DNA of 64,000 bases. Source: Streptomyces platensis. GTDB lineage: Bacteria > Actinomycetota > Actinomycetes > Streptomycetales > Streptomycetaceae. The notes below the pieces were generated by a model. The model had not been told where the DNA came from, made no database searches, and worked only from the letters and a program-made list of their open reading frames with translations. Below are positions 7,987-16,268 of this stretch, piece after piece. The stretch is taken from positions 4,650,001-4,714,000 of the forward strand of contig NZ_CP023691.1 in assembly GCF_008704855.1 (NCBI RefSeq). Direction: 5' to 3'. The first letter of the stretch is position 1. Every line of letters begins with the position of its first letter. The position numbers and the translations under genes were made by a program.

Positions 7987-8829
7987 TCACCCCATCGGCA
8001 GGCTCTCCCCCTGCACGGCCTGGATGTCCAGCTCGACCTTGAGCGTCGTCCCGATGGCCGCGACACCGGCCGCGACGACCTGGTTGTAGTTCATCTTGAA
8101 GTCCTCGCGGCGCAGTTCAGCGGTGGCGCGGAACGCGGCGCGCACCCCGCCCCACGGGTCGGGGCCGGTGCCGAGGTAGCTCAGTTCGAGGTCCACCGGC
8201 CGTACGACACCGTGCAGCGACAGCTCACCGTGCACGGTCCAGCGGTCCGGGCCGGCCGGGGACAGGCCCGCACTGCGGTAGGTGAGCTCCGGGTACTCCT
8301 CGACGTTCAGGAAGTCCTCGGAACGCAGATGGCCGTCGCGCATCCCGTTGCCGGTGTCGATGGAGGCGGCCTTGATGTCCGCCTCGACCCGCGAGGCGGG
8401 CAGGTCCTCGGCGATCTCGATCCGGCCGCCGAACTCGGTGAACCGGCCGTGCACGCTGGAGATCCCCAGGTGCTGGGCGACCGCCGCCACCGTCGAGTGC
8501 ATCGGGTCGATGGTCCAGACACCGGGCGGCGGCAGCTCGGCCCCGCCCTGCCGGGCCAGGACGACGCTGCCCACGTCCATCCGGCCGCTGGCCGTCACGA
8601 TCGCGCTGGAGGCGACCGGCGCGTAGCCGACGGCCGTCACGATGACCGTGTACGGGCCGGCCGGCAGTGGCTCCGCGCTGCGGATGGCGCCCTCGTCGTC
8701 CGCCGCGGCCCGCAGCACCTGCGCGCCGGTCATATCGGTGACGGTCAGTACGGCGTGCTGGACCGCCCAGCCGTCCCGTGTGCGGACCTGCGCCCTCAGT
8801 CCCGCAGCTCCCGCGCCCGTCGAAGTCAT
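7987..8829 (-). CDS. YceI family protein with N-terminal carboxypeptidase-regulatory-like domain
   Basis: 280 residues. Residues 12-95 form a beta-sandwich of the carboxypeptidase regulatory-like type (LRAQVRTRDGWAVQHAVLTV ... GPYTVIVTAVGYAP). Residues 105-280 are a YceI lipocalin-like barrel: GVWTIDPMHSTVAAVAQHLG, VHGRFTEFGGRIEIAEDL and the SEDFLNVEEYPELTYRS segment. YceI proteins bind polyisoprenoid or other long-chain lipids. There is no signal peptide, so this copy is cytoplasmic, unlike E. coli YceI. The N-terminal domain matches those on the C-terminus of the MFS protein upstream in the same operon, which suggests that the two proteins share a partner or ligand (inference). Confidence 0.85.
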   Translation of the reverse strand: MTSTGAGAAGLRAQVRTRDGWAVQHAVLTVTDMTGAQVLRAAADDEGAIRSAEPLPAGPYTVIVTAVGYAPVASSAIVTASGRMDVGSVVLARQGGAELPPPGVWTIDPMHSTVAAVAQHLGISSVHGRFTEFGGRIEIAEDLPASRVEADIKAASIDTGNGMRDGHLRSEDFLNVEEYPELTYRSAGLSPAGPDRWTVHGELSLHGVVRPVDLELSYLGTGPDPWGGVRAAFRATAELRREDFKMNYNQVVAAGVAAIGTTLKVELDIQAVQGESLPMG

Positions 8830-9057
8830 TGCCTCTCCCGTTTGTTGCCTGATGGTGCCCCCTGCTCATGGGGCCCGTGCGAGCCGGGCCGTGAGCGGGG
8901 GGAAGTGTCGGGTCCGGCGGCGGCGTGCAGGCCGTCCCCTGCCTGTGCGCAGCGCCGCCGCCGGAGCCCTTCGGTCCGGTCCGGGACGCGCCTCCGCTCA
9001 ACGCGCGCCCCGGTCCGGGGTATTGCTCCCGGGTGAGATCCCCGGGCCCGGGTGGTT

Positions 9058-11646
9058 TCAGTCCCCGGGATGTGCCAGCTCGACGTCGTATCCGTCGACC
9101 CCGCGCGCATCGACCGCGAGGCCGGTGGCGACGGGCGGGTAGCCGCTCGCGATGACCGTGTAGTCGCCGGCGTCCAGGTCGGTGAAGGCGTAGGCGCCGT
9201 CCTCCCCGGTCGTCGAGGTGGCCACGACATTGCCGGCCGCGTCCACCAGCGTGACCCGTGCGTCGGGCAGCGGCCGGCGGTGCGCACCGGCCCGCACGAC
9301 GCCCTGCACCCGCGCGCCGGACAGCAGCTCGATCTCGATCCTCGTGGTGCCCTGGCCGCCGATCTCGACCGGCAGTGCGGCCGGGCGGTGGTTCGGGGCG
9401 TTCACCGCGACGGTGAAGGTGCCGGGCGCCAGCTCGTCGAAGGCGAAGTGGCCCTCGGCGCCGGTCTTTCCGGTGGCCAGCACCTCGCCGCGGACATCGG
9501 TGACGACGACCATCGCCCCGTCGACCGGTGCGCCGGTGGCCGCGCTGCGGACCTGGCCGCCGAGGCCGCTGGTGCCGCTGAGCAGGATGTCGTAGGCGTG
9601 CGGCGCCTCGCCGATGACGACCGTGGAGGCCTGCGGCTGGTGGCCGTCGGCCGCGGCGATCAGCACATACGAGCCGGCGCCGGGGGCGCTGAGCGCGTAC
9701 GAGCCGTTGGCCTGGGCGACCGCGCGGCCCAGCTGCCGCCCGCTGAGCGAGATCAGCGTGACCGCGGAGCGCGGTACGGGGCTGCCCTCGGCGTTGCGGA
9801 CGAAGCCGTGCACCGACGGGCCGGACGGGGTGGCGTCCCCGCCGCCGGCCGAGGCGTACGCGGCCAGCGGCTGGGTGGCCGTCGCCACGGCCGGGCGTGC
9901 CCACGAGGGCGTGTGCGCCTCGTCGTCCGGGGCCACCGGCGCGGCACCCACCAGGGCGGGCTCCCGCTCCTCGGCCTGCGCCGGGATGACGGCCTCCGCG
10001 GAGGCGGCCGACGGGGTGGCCGCGGCCGGTGCGTCCTCGGAGCTCTGGGCCAGTCCGCCACGCGTCTTCAACGCGACCTCCTTGATGAACAGGGTCAAGA
10101 CGAAGGCGAGCAGCGCACAGGGCGCCGCGTACAGGAAGACATCGGCGACACCGTGGCCGTAGGCGCTCTCCATGACGGTGCGCAGCGGCGCCGGCAGGGA
10201 GTCCAGGTCGGGGATGCCGCCGCCGCTGTTGCCGGCGGCGTGTGCGGCGGCCTTCGCGCCCTTGGGGCCGAGCTCGGCCAGCCCGTCCTTGACGTAGTGG
10301 GTGACGCGGTTGGCGAGCACCGCACCGAGCGCCGAGACGCCCACCGCACCACCGAGGGAGCGGAAGAAGGTCACGACGGACGAGGCGGAGCCGAGGTCCT
10401 CGGGAGCCACCTGGTTCTGCGTGGCGAGCACCAGGTTCTGCATCATCATGCCGATGCCCAGACCCATCAGCGCCATGAAGATCGCGATGTGCCAGTACTC
10501 GGTGTCGTAGCGGATGGTGCCCAGCAGGCCCAGACCCGCGGTCACCAGCACACCACCGGCGACCAGCCAGGCCTTCCAGCGGCCGGTCTTGGTGATGACC
10601 TGGCCGGAGACCGTCGAGGAGATGAAGAGTCCGCCGATCATCGGGATCGTCATGACCCCGGACATCGTCGGCGACTTGTCGCGCGCCAGCTGGAAGTACT
10701 GGCTGAAGAAGACGGTGCCGGAGAACATCGCGATACCGACGAACAGCGAGGCCACCGACGCCAGGGTGATCGTCTTGTTGCGGAACAGCCGCAACGGGAT
10801 GATCGGCTCCTTGGCCTTGGTCTCCACGAAGACGAAGATCGCGCCGAGTACGACCGCACCGCCGACCATCGCGGCGGTCTGCCACGACATCCAGTCGTAC
10901 TTGTCACCGGCCAGCGTCACCCACACCAGCAGCAGCGAGACCGCCGCGCTGATGAAGAACGCGCCCGCCCAGTCGACCTTGACGCCCTCGCGCTTGACGA
11001 CGGGCAGCTTCAGGGTCTTCTGGAGCACGATCAGCGCGATGACGGCGAACGGGACGCCGACGTAGAAGCACCAGCGCCAGCCGAGCCAGTCGGTGTCGGT
11101 GATGACGCCGCCGAGCAGCGGGCCGCCGACGGTGGCGACGGCGAAGGTGGCGCCGAGGTAGCCGCTGTAACGCCCGCGCTCCCGCGGGGAGATCATGGCG
11201 GCCATCACGATCTGGGCCAGGGCGGACAGCCCGCCCACGCCTATGCCCTGCACGACCCGGCAGGCGATCAGCATGCCGGTGTTCTGCGACAGCCCGGCGA
11301 CGACCGAGCCCGCCACGTAAATGATCAGCGCGATCTGCACCAGCAGCTTCTTGCTGAACAGGTCGGAGAGCTTGCCCCACAGCGGGGTGGTCGCGGTCAT
11401 CGCGAGCAGCGAAGCGGTGACGACCCAGGTGTAGGCGCTCTGTCCGCCGTCGAGGTCATGAATGATCTCGGGCAGCGCGTTGGAGACGATCGTCGACGAC
11501 AGGATGGCGACGAACATGCCGAGCAGCAGCCCGGACAGCGCCTCCATGATCTGACGGTGCGTCATAGGGGCTCCGTCGGAGGCGTGCTGTCCGCCTCCGT
11601 GCCTGGCGTGGCCGCCCCGCACACCGGCTGGTGTGGTCGTAGCCAT
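9058..11646 (-). CDS. DHA2 MFS transporter fused to tandem carboxypeptidase-regulatory-like domains
   Basis: 862 residues from ATG 11646, favoured by AAAAGGAA upstream; an ATG at 11661 overlaps the MarR stop. Residues 20-530 are a 14-span DHA2 exporter (GLLLGMFVAILSSTIVSNAL in span 1, the SLGGAVGVSALGAVLANRVT region late). After an Ala/Pro linker come three beta-sandwich repeats of about 85 residues (starts near 600, 690 and 775), each with the pattern GxVR-(7-10)-P-x-A-x-VTL ... G-x-YxFxxLxPGxYTV. The last span should leave these in the cytoplasm. They may hold a lipid or substrate together with the YceI protein, which has the same domain. The upstream MarR is the likely regulator. Confidence 0.88.
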   Translation of the reverse strand: MATTTPAGVRGGHARHGGGQHASDGAPMTHRQIMEALSGLLLGMFVAILSSTIVSNALPEIIHDLDGGQSAYTWVVTASLLAMTATTPLWGKLSDLFSKKLLVQIALIIYVAGSVVAGLSQNTGMLIACRVVQGIGVGGLSALAQIVMAAMISPRERGRYSGYLGATFAVATVGGPLLGGVITDTDWLGWRWCFYVGVPFAVIALIVLQKTLKLPVVKREGVKVDWAGAFFISAAVSLLLVWVTLAGDKYDWMSWQTAAMVGGAVVLGAIFVFVETKAKEPIIPLRLFRNKTITLASVASLFVGIAMFSGTVFFSQYFQLARDKSPTMSGVMTIPMIGGLFISSTVSGQVITKTGRWKAWLVAGGVLVTAGLGLLGTIRYDTEYWHIAIFMALMGLGIGMMMQNLVLATQNQVAPEDLGSASSVVTFFRSLGGAVGVSALGAVLANRVTHYVKDGLAELGPKGAKAAAHAAGNSGGGIPDLDSLPAPLRTVMESAYGHGVADVFLYAAPCALLAFVLTLFIKEVALKTRGGLAQSSEDAPAAATPSAASAEAVIPAQAEEREPALVGAAPVAPDDEAHTPSWARPAVATATQPLAAYASAGGGDATPSGPSVHGFVRNAEGSPVPRSAVTLISLSGRQLGRAVAQANGSYALSAPGAGSYVLIAAADGHQPQASTVVIGEAPHAYDILLSGTSGLGGQVRSAATGAPVDGAMVVVTDVRGEVLATGKTGAEGHFAFDELAPGTFTVAVNAPNHRPAALPVEIGGQGTTRIEIELLSGARVQGVVRAGAHRRPLPDARVTLVDAAGNVVATSTTGEDGAYAFTDLDAGDYTVIASGYPPVATGLAVDARGVDGYDVELAHPGD

Positions 11647-11657
11647 GTAGTTCCTTT

Positions 11658-12131
11658 TCATCCTGCGGGTGTACGGGTGGTGAAGTCGTGATGCGCTCGG
11701 GTACGGCAGTCGCCGAAGCTCGTGCGGAGCCTGGCGAGGAGTTCGGTGAGCTGCCCGACGTCGGCGTCGGACCAGTCGTCCAAGTACCGGGCGAGCGCGG
11801 CCGTGTAGCGCTCGGCGAGCTCCTCCAGGAGCTCCGTCCCGCTCGGGGTCAGGCGCAGCAGTCGCGACCGCTTGTCCGCCGGATCGGGCTTCCGCTCGAT
11901 CCAGCCGCGCTCGGCGGCATGGGCCACGTGCCGGCTGGTCACCGACATATCGATCGCCAGCAGCTCCGCGAGCTGACTCATCCGCATCTCACCGTGCCGG
12001 TCGAGAAGGGTGAGCACCCCCGCCGAGGCGGGCGGGCACTCCTGCGGCAGCATCCGCCCCATCTCCCGCTTGACGGCGCCGATGGCACTGAGCTGCCTGG
12101 CCAGCTCCTCGTACTGACTGTGAGCTGCCAC
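11658..12131 (-). CDS. MarR family regulator of the MFS-YceI operon
   Basis: 157 residues from GTG 12131, chosen because GGAGGAG lies four bases upstream; a further in-frame GTG at 12143 is possible. Winged-helix features: LTLLDRHGEMRMSQLAELLAIDMS, the recognition helix SVTSRHVAHAAERGWIER, and the wing DPADKRSRLLRLTPSG. MarR proteins bind short palindromes as dimers and are released by phenolic or other small ligands. The stop overlaps the downstream MFS region (ATGA), so it is the first gene of the operon and probably autoregulated through the TTGC-N5-GCAA sites just upstream. Confidence 0.9.
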   Translation of the reverse strand: MAAHSQYEELARQLSAIGAVKREMGRMLPQECPPASAGVLTLLDRHGEMRMSQLAELLAIDMSVTSRHVAHAAERGWIERKPDPADKRSRLLRLTPSGTELLEELAERYTAALARYLDDWSDADVGQLTELLARLRTSFGDCRTRAHHDFTTRTPAG

Positions 12132-12163
12132 CGGCTCCTCCACGCATCCACACACATCTTTTG

Positions 12164-12204
12164 TTGCTTGGGGCAACCATAAGCAGGTTGGTTGCTGAAG
12201 GCAA
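12164..12204. promoter_or_regulatory. Paired MarR operators TTGC-N5-GCAA
   Basis: Two palindromes of identical design, TTGC-N5-GCAA, lie at 12164-12176 and 12192-12204, with centres 28 bp apart. They are 33 to 73 bp upstream of the MarR start, the usual place for autorepression. No other copy was noticed between the operon genes. Confidence 0.65.
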
Positions 12205-12475
12205 ATGATTCGTCCAGGCTTGAAGTAAAGGCAGCCAAAAGTCTCCACCGGGCATTGGTCAACGACCCGATGGCGATCCGCAAACCCGCAGGTCGGAGCC
12301 GGTATCGCGAGCGCCGGCCAATACCGGCCGGTAACGGGACACCCCTGGACGGCCCGCCCACGCTCCCGCCCACGCGCCGTACCCGGCCCGACCCCGCTGC
12401 GTAGGCGCCTTCACGGGCGCTCCACACGCGCCCCAACGGTGCCGCTCCGCCCCCGGTTCGCTAGGGTCCTTGCCC

Positions 12476-12694
12476 ATGGCGACCAACCCGCAGAACCAGG
12501 CCGGCGGCAACCACGACCCGGCCGGCAGCACGCAGATGTTCCGCGCCTTCGTGGACGAGGGCGGCACCCCCCAGACCGGCGGCCGCCGCGCCCCGGCCCC
12601 CCAGCAGTCCGCAGGCCCCCGCGTGGGCCTCATCGTCGGCGTGATCGTCGCCCTCCTGGTCGTCGCGGGCGCGGCGTGGCTGGCGCTGGCCTAG
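12476..12694 (+). CDS. Small single-span membrane protein, function unknown
   Basis: 72 residues from ATG 12476. A polar Gln/Asn/Gly/Pro-rich N-terminal half (about 48 residues) precedes one hydrophobic segment (VGLIVGVIVALLVVAGAAWL) that ends the protein, so it is a tail-anchored small protein with the N-terminus probably inside. Proteins with this layout are common and conserved in Streptomyces but uncharacterised. It is a single-gene unit: a divergent regulator upstream and a strong terminator 19 bp downstream. Confidence 0.7.
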   Translation: MATNPQNQAGGNHDPAGSTQMFRAFVDEGGTPQTGGRRAPAPQQSAGPRVGLIVGVIVALLVVAGAAWLALA

Positions 12695-12712
12695 AAGCTT
12701 CCACGTCGTACG

Positions 12713-12741
12713 GGGCCCGGCATCCGTGATGCCGGGCCCTT
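12713..12741 (+). terminator. Hairpin terminator after the small membrane protein
   Basis: GGGCCCGGCAT (12713-12723) pairs perfectly with ATGCCGGGCCC (12729-12739) around a five-base loop and is followed by TT. It may also end the convergent gene at 12761-13039. Confidence 0.85.
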
Positions 12742-12760
12742 GATCGTTCCGGCCCGCGGG

Positions 12761-13039
12761 TTACGTCGCCCGCCCGCCCCTGCTTTCCACGATCCGCAGC
12801 ATGTCCCGCAGTGCTTCACGCAGCCTGTGGACACAGAAGCGCAGCTCCCCGGCGGTCACCTCCGCCGACCCGTTCAGCAGCTCGTTCGTGTGCCGGAGCA
12901 GCTCCTCGGCGGTGTCGAGCTGCGCGGCTTCCATGTCGTCGGCGAGCCGGGACAGATATCCGCCACCCTCGTCAGTGGAGAGGTAGCAAGGCTTCCCGTC
13001 CGGCCCGTTCCAGGGCAGCAGCCGCATCCCGTCGCTCAT
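12761..13039 (-). CDS. Small conserved actinobacterial protein, function unknown
   Basis: 92 residues from ATG 13039, preceded by GAGGGCGG. An upstream extension of the open frame to 13264 is rejected because it would run through the regulatory region and has no ribosome site. The protein starts MSDGMRLLPWNGPDGKPCYL, resembles the small proteins that partner helix-turn-helix regulators in Streptomyces, and then has an amphipathic helical part (LDTAEELLRHTNELLNGSAE). It is divergent from the GntR gene at 13265, across a promoter with four phased 10-bp repeats. Confidence 0.6.
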   Translation of the reverse strand: MSDGMRLLPWNGPDGKPCYLSTDEGGGYLSRLADDMEAAQLDTAEELLRHTNELLNGSAEVTAGELRFCVHRLREALRDMLRIVESRGGRAT

Positions 13040-13190
13040 GAGGTGACCGCCCTCGCGCGGTGGGTCCGGTGCTTCCTTAACCGGGTGAGAAGGCTGTGCA
13101 TAAGGTTTCGCATGTCGACCTGCTTTCTCCAGGTTGGCCATGCCCCGGGGGTGTTGGCGCACCCGCCGGGGTCTTTGCGGCAGCGAGTCT

Positions 13191-13230
13191 AGTGCACTCT
13201 GGTACACCCTGGCACACCTTAGTACCTCTC
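13191..13230. promoter_or_regulatory. Four helically phased 10-bp repeats in the divergent GntR promoter
   Basis: AGTGCACTCT, GGTACACCCT, GGCACACCTT and AGTACCTCTC follow each other without gaps at 13191, 13201, 13211 and 13221. The shared core is RGYRCAC or its decayed form, once per helical turn. The array is 35 bp upstream of the GntR start and 150 bp upstream of the divergent gene, so it probably is an operator for co-operative binding of the GntR protein. Confidence 0.5.
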
Positions 13231-13264
13231 GCCTGGCATGGTGTGGCGTGCCTAACTTGTTCAC

Positions 13265-13540
13265 GTGATCGAATTTGCCCCGGACCGGCCTCGATGGCGC
13301 CAGGTCGCCGACGTGATCCGCCAGCGCATTGCCGACGGCACGTACCAGCCCGGCACCCGCGTCCCGTCAGTGGTCGAGATGCTGGAGGAATTCGGCATCG
13401 CCACGACCACGGGCCAGAAGGTGCACCGCGGGCTGCGGTCCGACGGGCTGATCTACACCGAACCCGGCATGGGGTCGTTCGTCGCGAAGAACGCCGCCGA
13501 AATCCTCGAACCGGCGGCCCGGCCTGCCGACGACTCCTGA
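13265..13540 (+). CDS. Short GntR-type winged-helix regulator
   Basis: 91 residues from GTG 13265. The whole protein is a GntR DNA-binding domain: RWRQVADVIRQRIADGTYQP, then GTRVPSVVEMLEEFGIATTT and GLIYTEPGMGSFVAKN as wing. It lacks the FCD/UTRA/aminotransferase effector domain of full GntR proteins, with only about 12 residues after the wing. Such stand-alone domains are frequent in Streptomyces, often near small unknown genes such as the divergent 12761-13039. The ligand, if any, is unknown. Confidence 0.82.
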   Translation: MIEFAPDRPRWRQVADVIRQRIADGTYQPGTRVPSVVEMLEEFGIATTTGQKVHRGLRSDGLIYTEPGMGSFVAKNAAEILEPAARPADDS

Positions 13541-13589
13541 CGCCGTGGAGTTCGACCTGACGCTGCCCAAGCGGACAGGCTGACGCTGC

Positions 13590-14918
13590 TCAGCCCGTGG
13601 CCACCAGTCGTTCCGCCGTCCGGTGGGCCGTGTTCAGTACGTGGCCCAGGTCGCCGTACAGCAGTTGGCCGTGGCGTTTGACCGGGCGGCCGTCGACCAG
13701 GACCGTGTCGATGTTTCCGGGGTGGGCGGCGGTCACCACGGCGCCGATCGGGTCGTGGGCGACCGGGGCGAGGTTGAGGGCGTCGGCGCGCAGCAGGACG
13801 AGGTCGGCGCGTTTGCCGATGCCGAGTGAGCCCACCTCGTCGGCCAGGCCGAGGGCCGCGGCGCCCTCCGCGGTGGCCATCCGCAGGACATCGGCCGCCT
13901 TGACCGTGGGCGCGTCGGCCTCGCCGTCGCCGTTGCCGTCGAAGTGACTGCTCATCAGCGCGGCGCGCATCTGGGAGAACATGTCGCCCGGTGCCGAGGT
14001 GACCGCGTCCGCGCCCAGGCCGGTCGGGATGCCCGCCCGGCGCAGCCGGCCCGCCATCGGTGCGCCGAACCGCATCGATGCCTCGATCGCCGGCGTGATC
14101 GCCACCGCGCCGCCGGACTCGGCGATCAGCCGAAGCTCGGAGTCGGGCAGTGAATTGCCGTGTACGTAGAGGGTGCCGGCGGTGAGCAGCCCCTGCTCCT
14201 GGAGGGCGGCGATCGGCCGCATCGCCACCGGCCCGGCGGTCACATGCACGGCGATCGGCAGCCCCAGCTCACGGGCGAGCAGCCAGTCCTCCCGGACGGT
14301 CTCCGGTGGGGCGAAGGAGGGGCCGACAGGGGTCAGCGCCATCGTGAGCAGTGCCTCGCGCGAGGGGAAGTACTTCGTGCGGACGTCCCGCACCCAGTCG
14401 GCCCGCCGGGCGGTGTCGTCGAAGACGGGGTAGCCGTAGCCGAAGACGGCGCGGATACCGGCCTCCTCCAGCGCCTCGACGGCGGCCGCGCTGTGCTCCG
14501 GCGTGTACTGGACGTGCGAGAAGTCCTGCACGGTGGTGACGCCGGTGTCCAGGCACTCCAGTGCGCCGAGGAGGTTGCCGGTGTACACATCCGCGGGCGT
14601 GAAGCGGCCGGAGAGGTCGCCGAGGATCCGGCCGAGATAGCTGTCGAGGCTCTCGTCGACCGCGGCGGACCGCAGCACGGCCTGCCACATGTGCCGGTGG
14701 GTGTCGACGAAGCCCGGCAGCACGATCAGCGCGCGGGCGTCGATCACCTCCAGGCCGGTATCGGCCTCGTCGAAGGGCAGACCGCGGCCCACGGCGGCGA
14801 TCCGGCCCTCCTCGACGAGGACATCGGTGTGCGGGTGGACGACGGGGTGGGGGGCGGTGTCGATGACCAGGCCGCCGCGCAGAAGCAGGCGCGGTGAGTG
14901 GTGGCGCTCGATTCCCAT
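13590..14918 (-). CDS. Amidohydrolase family protein (cytosine deaminase / TRZ-ATZ type)
   Basis: 442 residues. The metal-dependent hydrolase signature VLPGFVDTHRHMWQAVLRS near residue 65-85 gives the first two metal-binding His (about 73 and 75). Later conserved points are YVHGNSLPDSELRLIAESGG (third His) and TGLGADAVTSAPGDMFSQMR with the Asp of the second half; LADEVGSLGIGKRADLVLL is the typical C-terminal strand. These enzymes deaminate or dechlorinate N-heterocycles; the HRHMWQ form is common in uncharacterised actinobacterial members related to guanine or 8-oxoguanine deaminases. The divergent MarR at 14968 likely controls it. Confidence 0.82.
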   Translation of the reverse strand: MGIERHHSPRLLLRGGLVIDTAPHPVVHPHTDVLVEEGRIAAVGRGLPFDEADTGLEVIDARALIVLPGFVDTHRHMWQAVLRSAAVDESLDSYLGRILGDLSGRFTPADVYTGNLLGALECLDTGVTTVQDFSHVQYTPEHSAAAVEALEEAGIRAVFGYGYPVFDDTARRADWVRDVRTKYFPSREALLTMALTPVGPSFAPPETVREDWLLARELGLPIAVHVTAGPVAMRPIAALQEQGLLTAGTLYVHGNSLPDSELRLIAESGGAVAITPAIEASMRFGAPMAGRLRRAGIPTGLGADAVTSAPGDMFSQMRAALMSSHFDGNGDGEADAPTVKAADVLRMATAEGAAALGLADEVGSLGIGKRADLVLLRADALNLAPVAHDPIGAVVTAAHPGNIDTVLVDGRPVKRHGQLLYGDLGHVLNTAHRTAERLVATG

Positions 14919-14930
14919 GGCAAGTCACCC

Positions 14931-14966
14931 TCTACACGTTCGGAAGAAAGCTTTATAGAAAGCTAT
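14931..14966 (+). promoter_or_regulatory. Promoter and operator between amidohydrolase and MarR
   Basis: AGAAAGCTTT (14945-14954) and AGAAAGCTAT (14957-14966) repeat with a 12-bp period. The second lies inside the palindrome ATAG-AAAG-CTAT. TATAGA at 14954-14959 is a credible -10 box, with TCTACA 17 bp upstream as weak -35. Transcription would start at about 14967, next to the ATG at 14968, which points to leaderless mRNA. Confidence 0.5.
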
Positions 14967-14967
14967 C

Positions 14968-15543
14968 ATGATGCTGATCTATCCTGCCGACGTGACCGCA
15001 CCACCCGGACCGCGCCCTGACCCCGTCGACGCGCTGATGGACGCCTGGCACGCCGAGCTGCCGGACGTGCTCCGCCCGACGACGGAGCTCTCGAAGCGCA
15101 TAGCCCAGCTCGCCCGCGCCCTGGACCAGGCCACCCGCGGTGTGCTGCCCGAACTCGGCCTGACCGTCGCCGAGTTCGACATCCTGGTCGCCCTGCGCCG
15201 GGCGGGCGAGCCGTACCGTATGAAGCCGAACGAACTGGCCCGCGCCCTGCTGCTGTCCTCCGGCGGCATCAGCAACGTCGTCAACCACCTCGCCGAGCGC
15301 GGCCTCGTCCGCCGCGAGCCCTCACCGGACGACGGCCGGAGCACCATGATCAGGCTGACGCCGGACGGGGTGCGGACGGCCGAGCACGCCGTCCGCGCCA
15401 ACGCCGACGCGCATGAGGCCGTCTTCGCCGAGGCGTCCCCCACGGCCGTGGACGCGGCCACCCGGGCCCTGCGCGACGTGGACATACGCCACAGCCCCGC
15501 CCCGCGCCCGATACGGACCGGACGGAATCCCAGCCGCTCCTGA
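14968..15543 (+). CDS. MarR family regulator
   Basis: 191 residues from ATG 14968 (probably leaderless, see the promoter); a GTG at 14992 is the alternative. Winged helix: LGLTVAEFDILVALRRAGEP, MKPNELARALLLSSGGISNV as recognition helix region, and REPSPDDGRSTMIRLTPDG as wing. The N-terminal helix LSKRIAQLARALDQATRGVL is the usual dimer helix. Divergence from the amidohydrolase gene and the repeats over the shared promoter indicate control of that gene and of itself. The last 25 residues (Arg/Pro/Ser) are outside the fold. Confidence 0.88.
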   Translation: MMLIYPADVTAPPGPRPDPVDALMDAWHAELPDVLRPTTELSKRIAQLARALDQATRGVLPELGLTVAEFDILVALRRAGEPYRMKPNELARALLLSSGGISNVVNHLAERGLVRREPSPDDGRSTMIRLTPDGVRTAEHAVRANADAHEAVFAEASPTAVDAATRALRDVDIRHSPAPRPIRTGRNPSRS

Positions 15544-15631
15544 GGCCACGACCCACCGACGCGGCGACGGGCCCCGGACCGCGCCCGGCCCGGGGCTCCG
15601 ATACGCCCGCGGAAAGTGCCGGGAAGGCGCC

Positions 15632-16105
15632 TCAAGCCTGGTCGGCCGCCGCCTGGAGCGCCGCGATATCGATCTTCTTCATGCCGAACATGGCCTTCAT
15701 GGCACGGGCCGCCCGCTCCTGGTCCGGATCGTTGAGCAGCTCCGTCATACCGCCGGGCGCCACCTGCCAGGACAGCCCGTACTTGTCCTTCAGCCAGCCG
15801 CAGGGACCCTCTTCGCCGCCCTCGGAGAGCTTGGCCCAGTAGTAGTCGATCTCGTCCTGGTCGGCACAGGTGATCATCAGGGAGATGGCCTCGGTGAAGG
15901 TGAACTCCGGGCCGCCGTTGATCGCGAGGTACTCCTGGCCGTCGAGCTCGAACTCCACCGTCAGTACGGTGCCGGCCTCCCGCGGGCCCGCCGCGTTGTA
16001 ATACGTGACGTCGGTGATCTTCGAGTTCGGGAACACCGAGCAGTAGAACTCGGCGGCTTCCTTGCCTTGGGTGTCGAACCAGAGGTTGGGGGTGATCTTG
16101 GGCAT
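15632..16105 (-). CDS. VOC family protein, PhnB/3-demethylubiquinone methyltransferase-like
   Basis: 157 residues from ATG 16105. The N-terminus ITPNLWFDTQGKEAAEFYCS with VFPNSKITDVTYYNAAGPRE, and the later QEYLAINGGPEFTFTEAISL and CGWLKDKYGLSWQVAP, are characteristic of the PhnB-like subgroup of the vicinal oxygen chelate superfamily. These small dimeric proteins have a betaalphabetabetabeta fold; most of this subgroup have no proven reaction and some have lost metal ligands. Downstream the gene faces the MarR gene. Immediate neighbours do not indicate a role. Confidence 0.85.
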   Translation of the reverse strand: MPKITPNLWFDTQGKEAAEFYCSVFPNSKITDVTYYNAAGPREAGTVLTVEFELDGQEYLAINGGPEFTFTEAISLMITCADQDEIDYYWAKLSEGGEEGPCGWLKDKYGLSWQVAPGGMTELLNDPDQERAARAMKAMFGMKKIDIAALQAAADQA

Positions 16106-16268
16106 GGTCTTCTCCCTGGGACGGTTCGCGGCCGGTGGCTGCGTCTGTGCCTCTCTAGACCGTCGCACCGCTGGGAACTCATCGCTATTCCGGGAGGGGT
16201 TTCCCCGCGCTGATGGGGAACGGAGCGGCCCGGCCGCCCGCGGGACCCGGCGGCCCCGCCCGGCTCCC

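Noticed and set aside
8225..11691. Very long open frames (over 870 codons) on both strands across the MFS and YceI genes
   Set aside because: They run across two real genes and their spacer, lack motifs and reflect third-position GC bias.
12761..13264. 167-residue version of the small unknown gene starting at 13264
   Set aside because: The first 75 codons cover the phased operator region, have no ribosome site, and the good start is ATG 13039.
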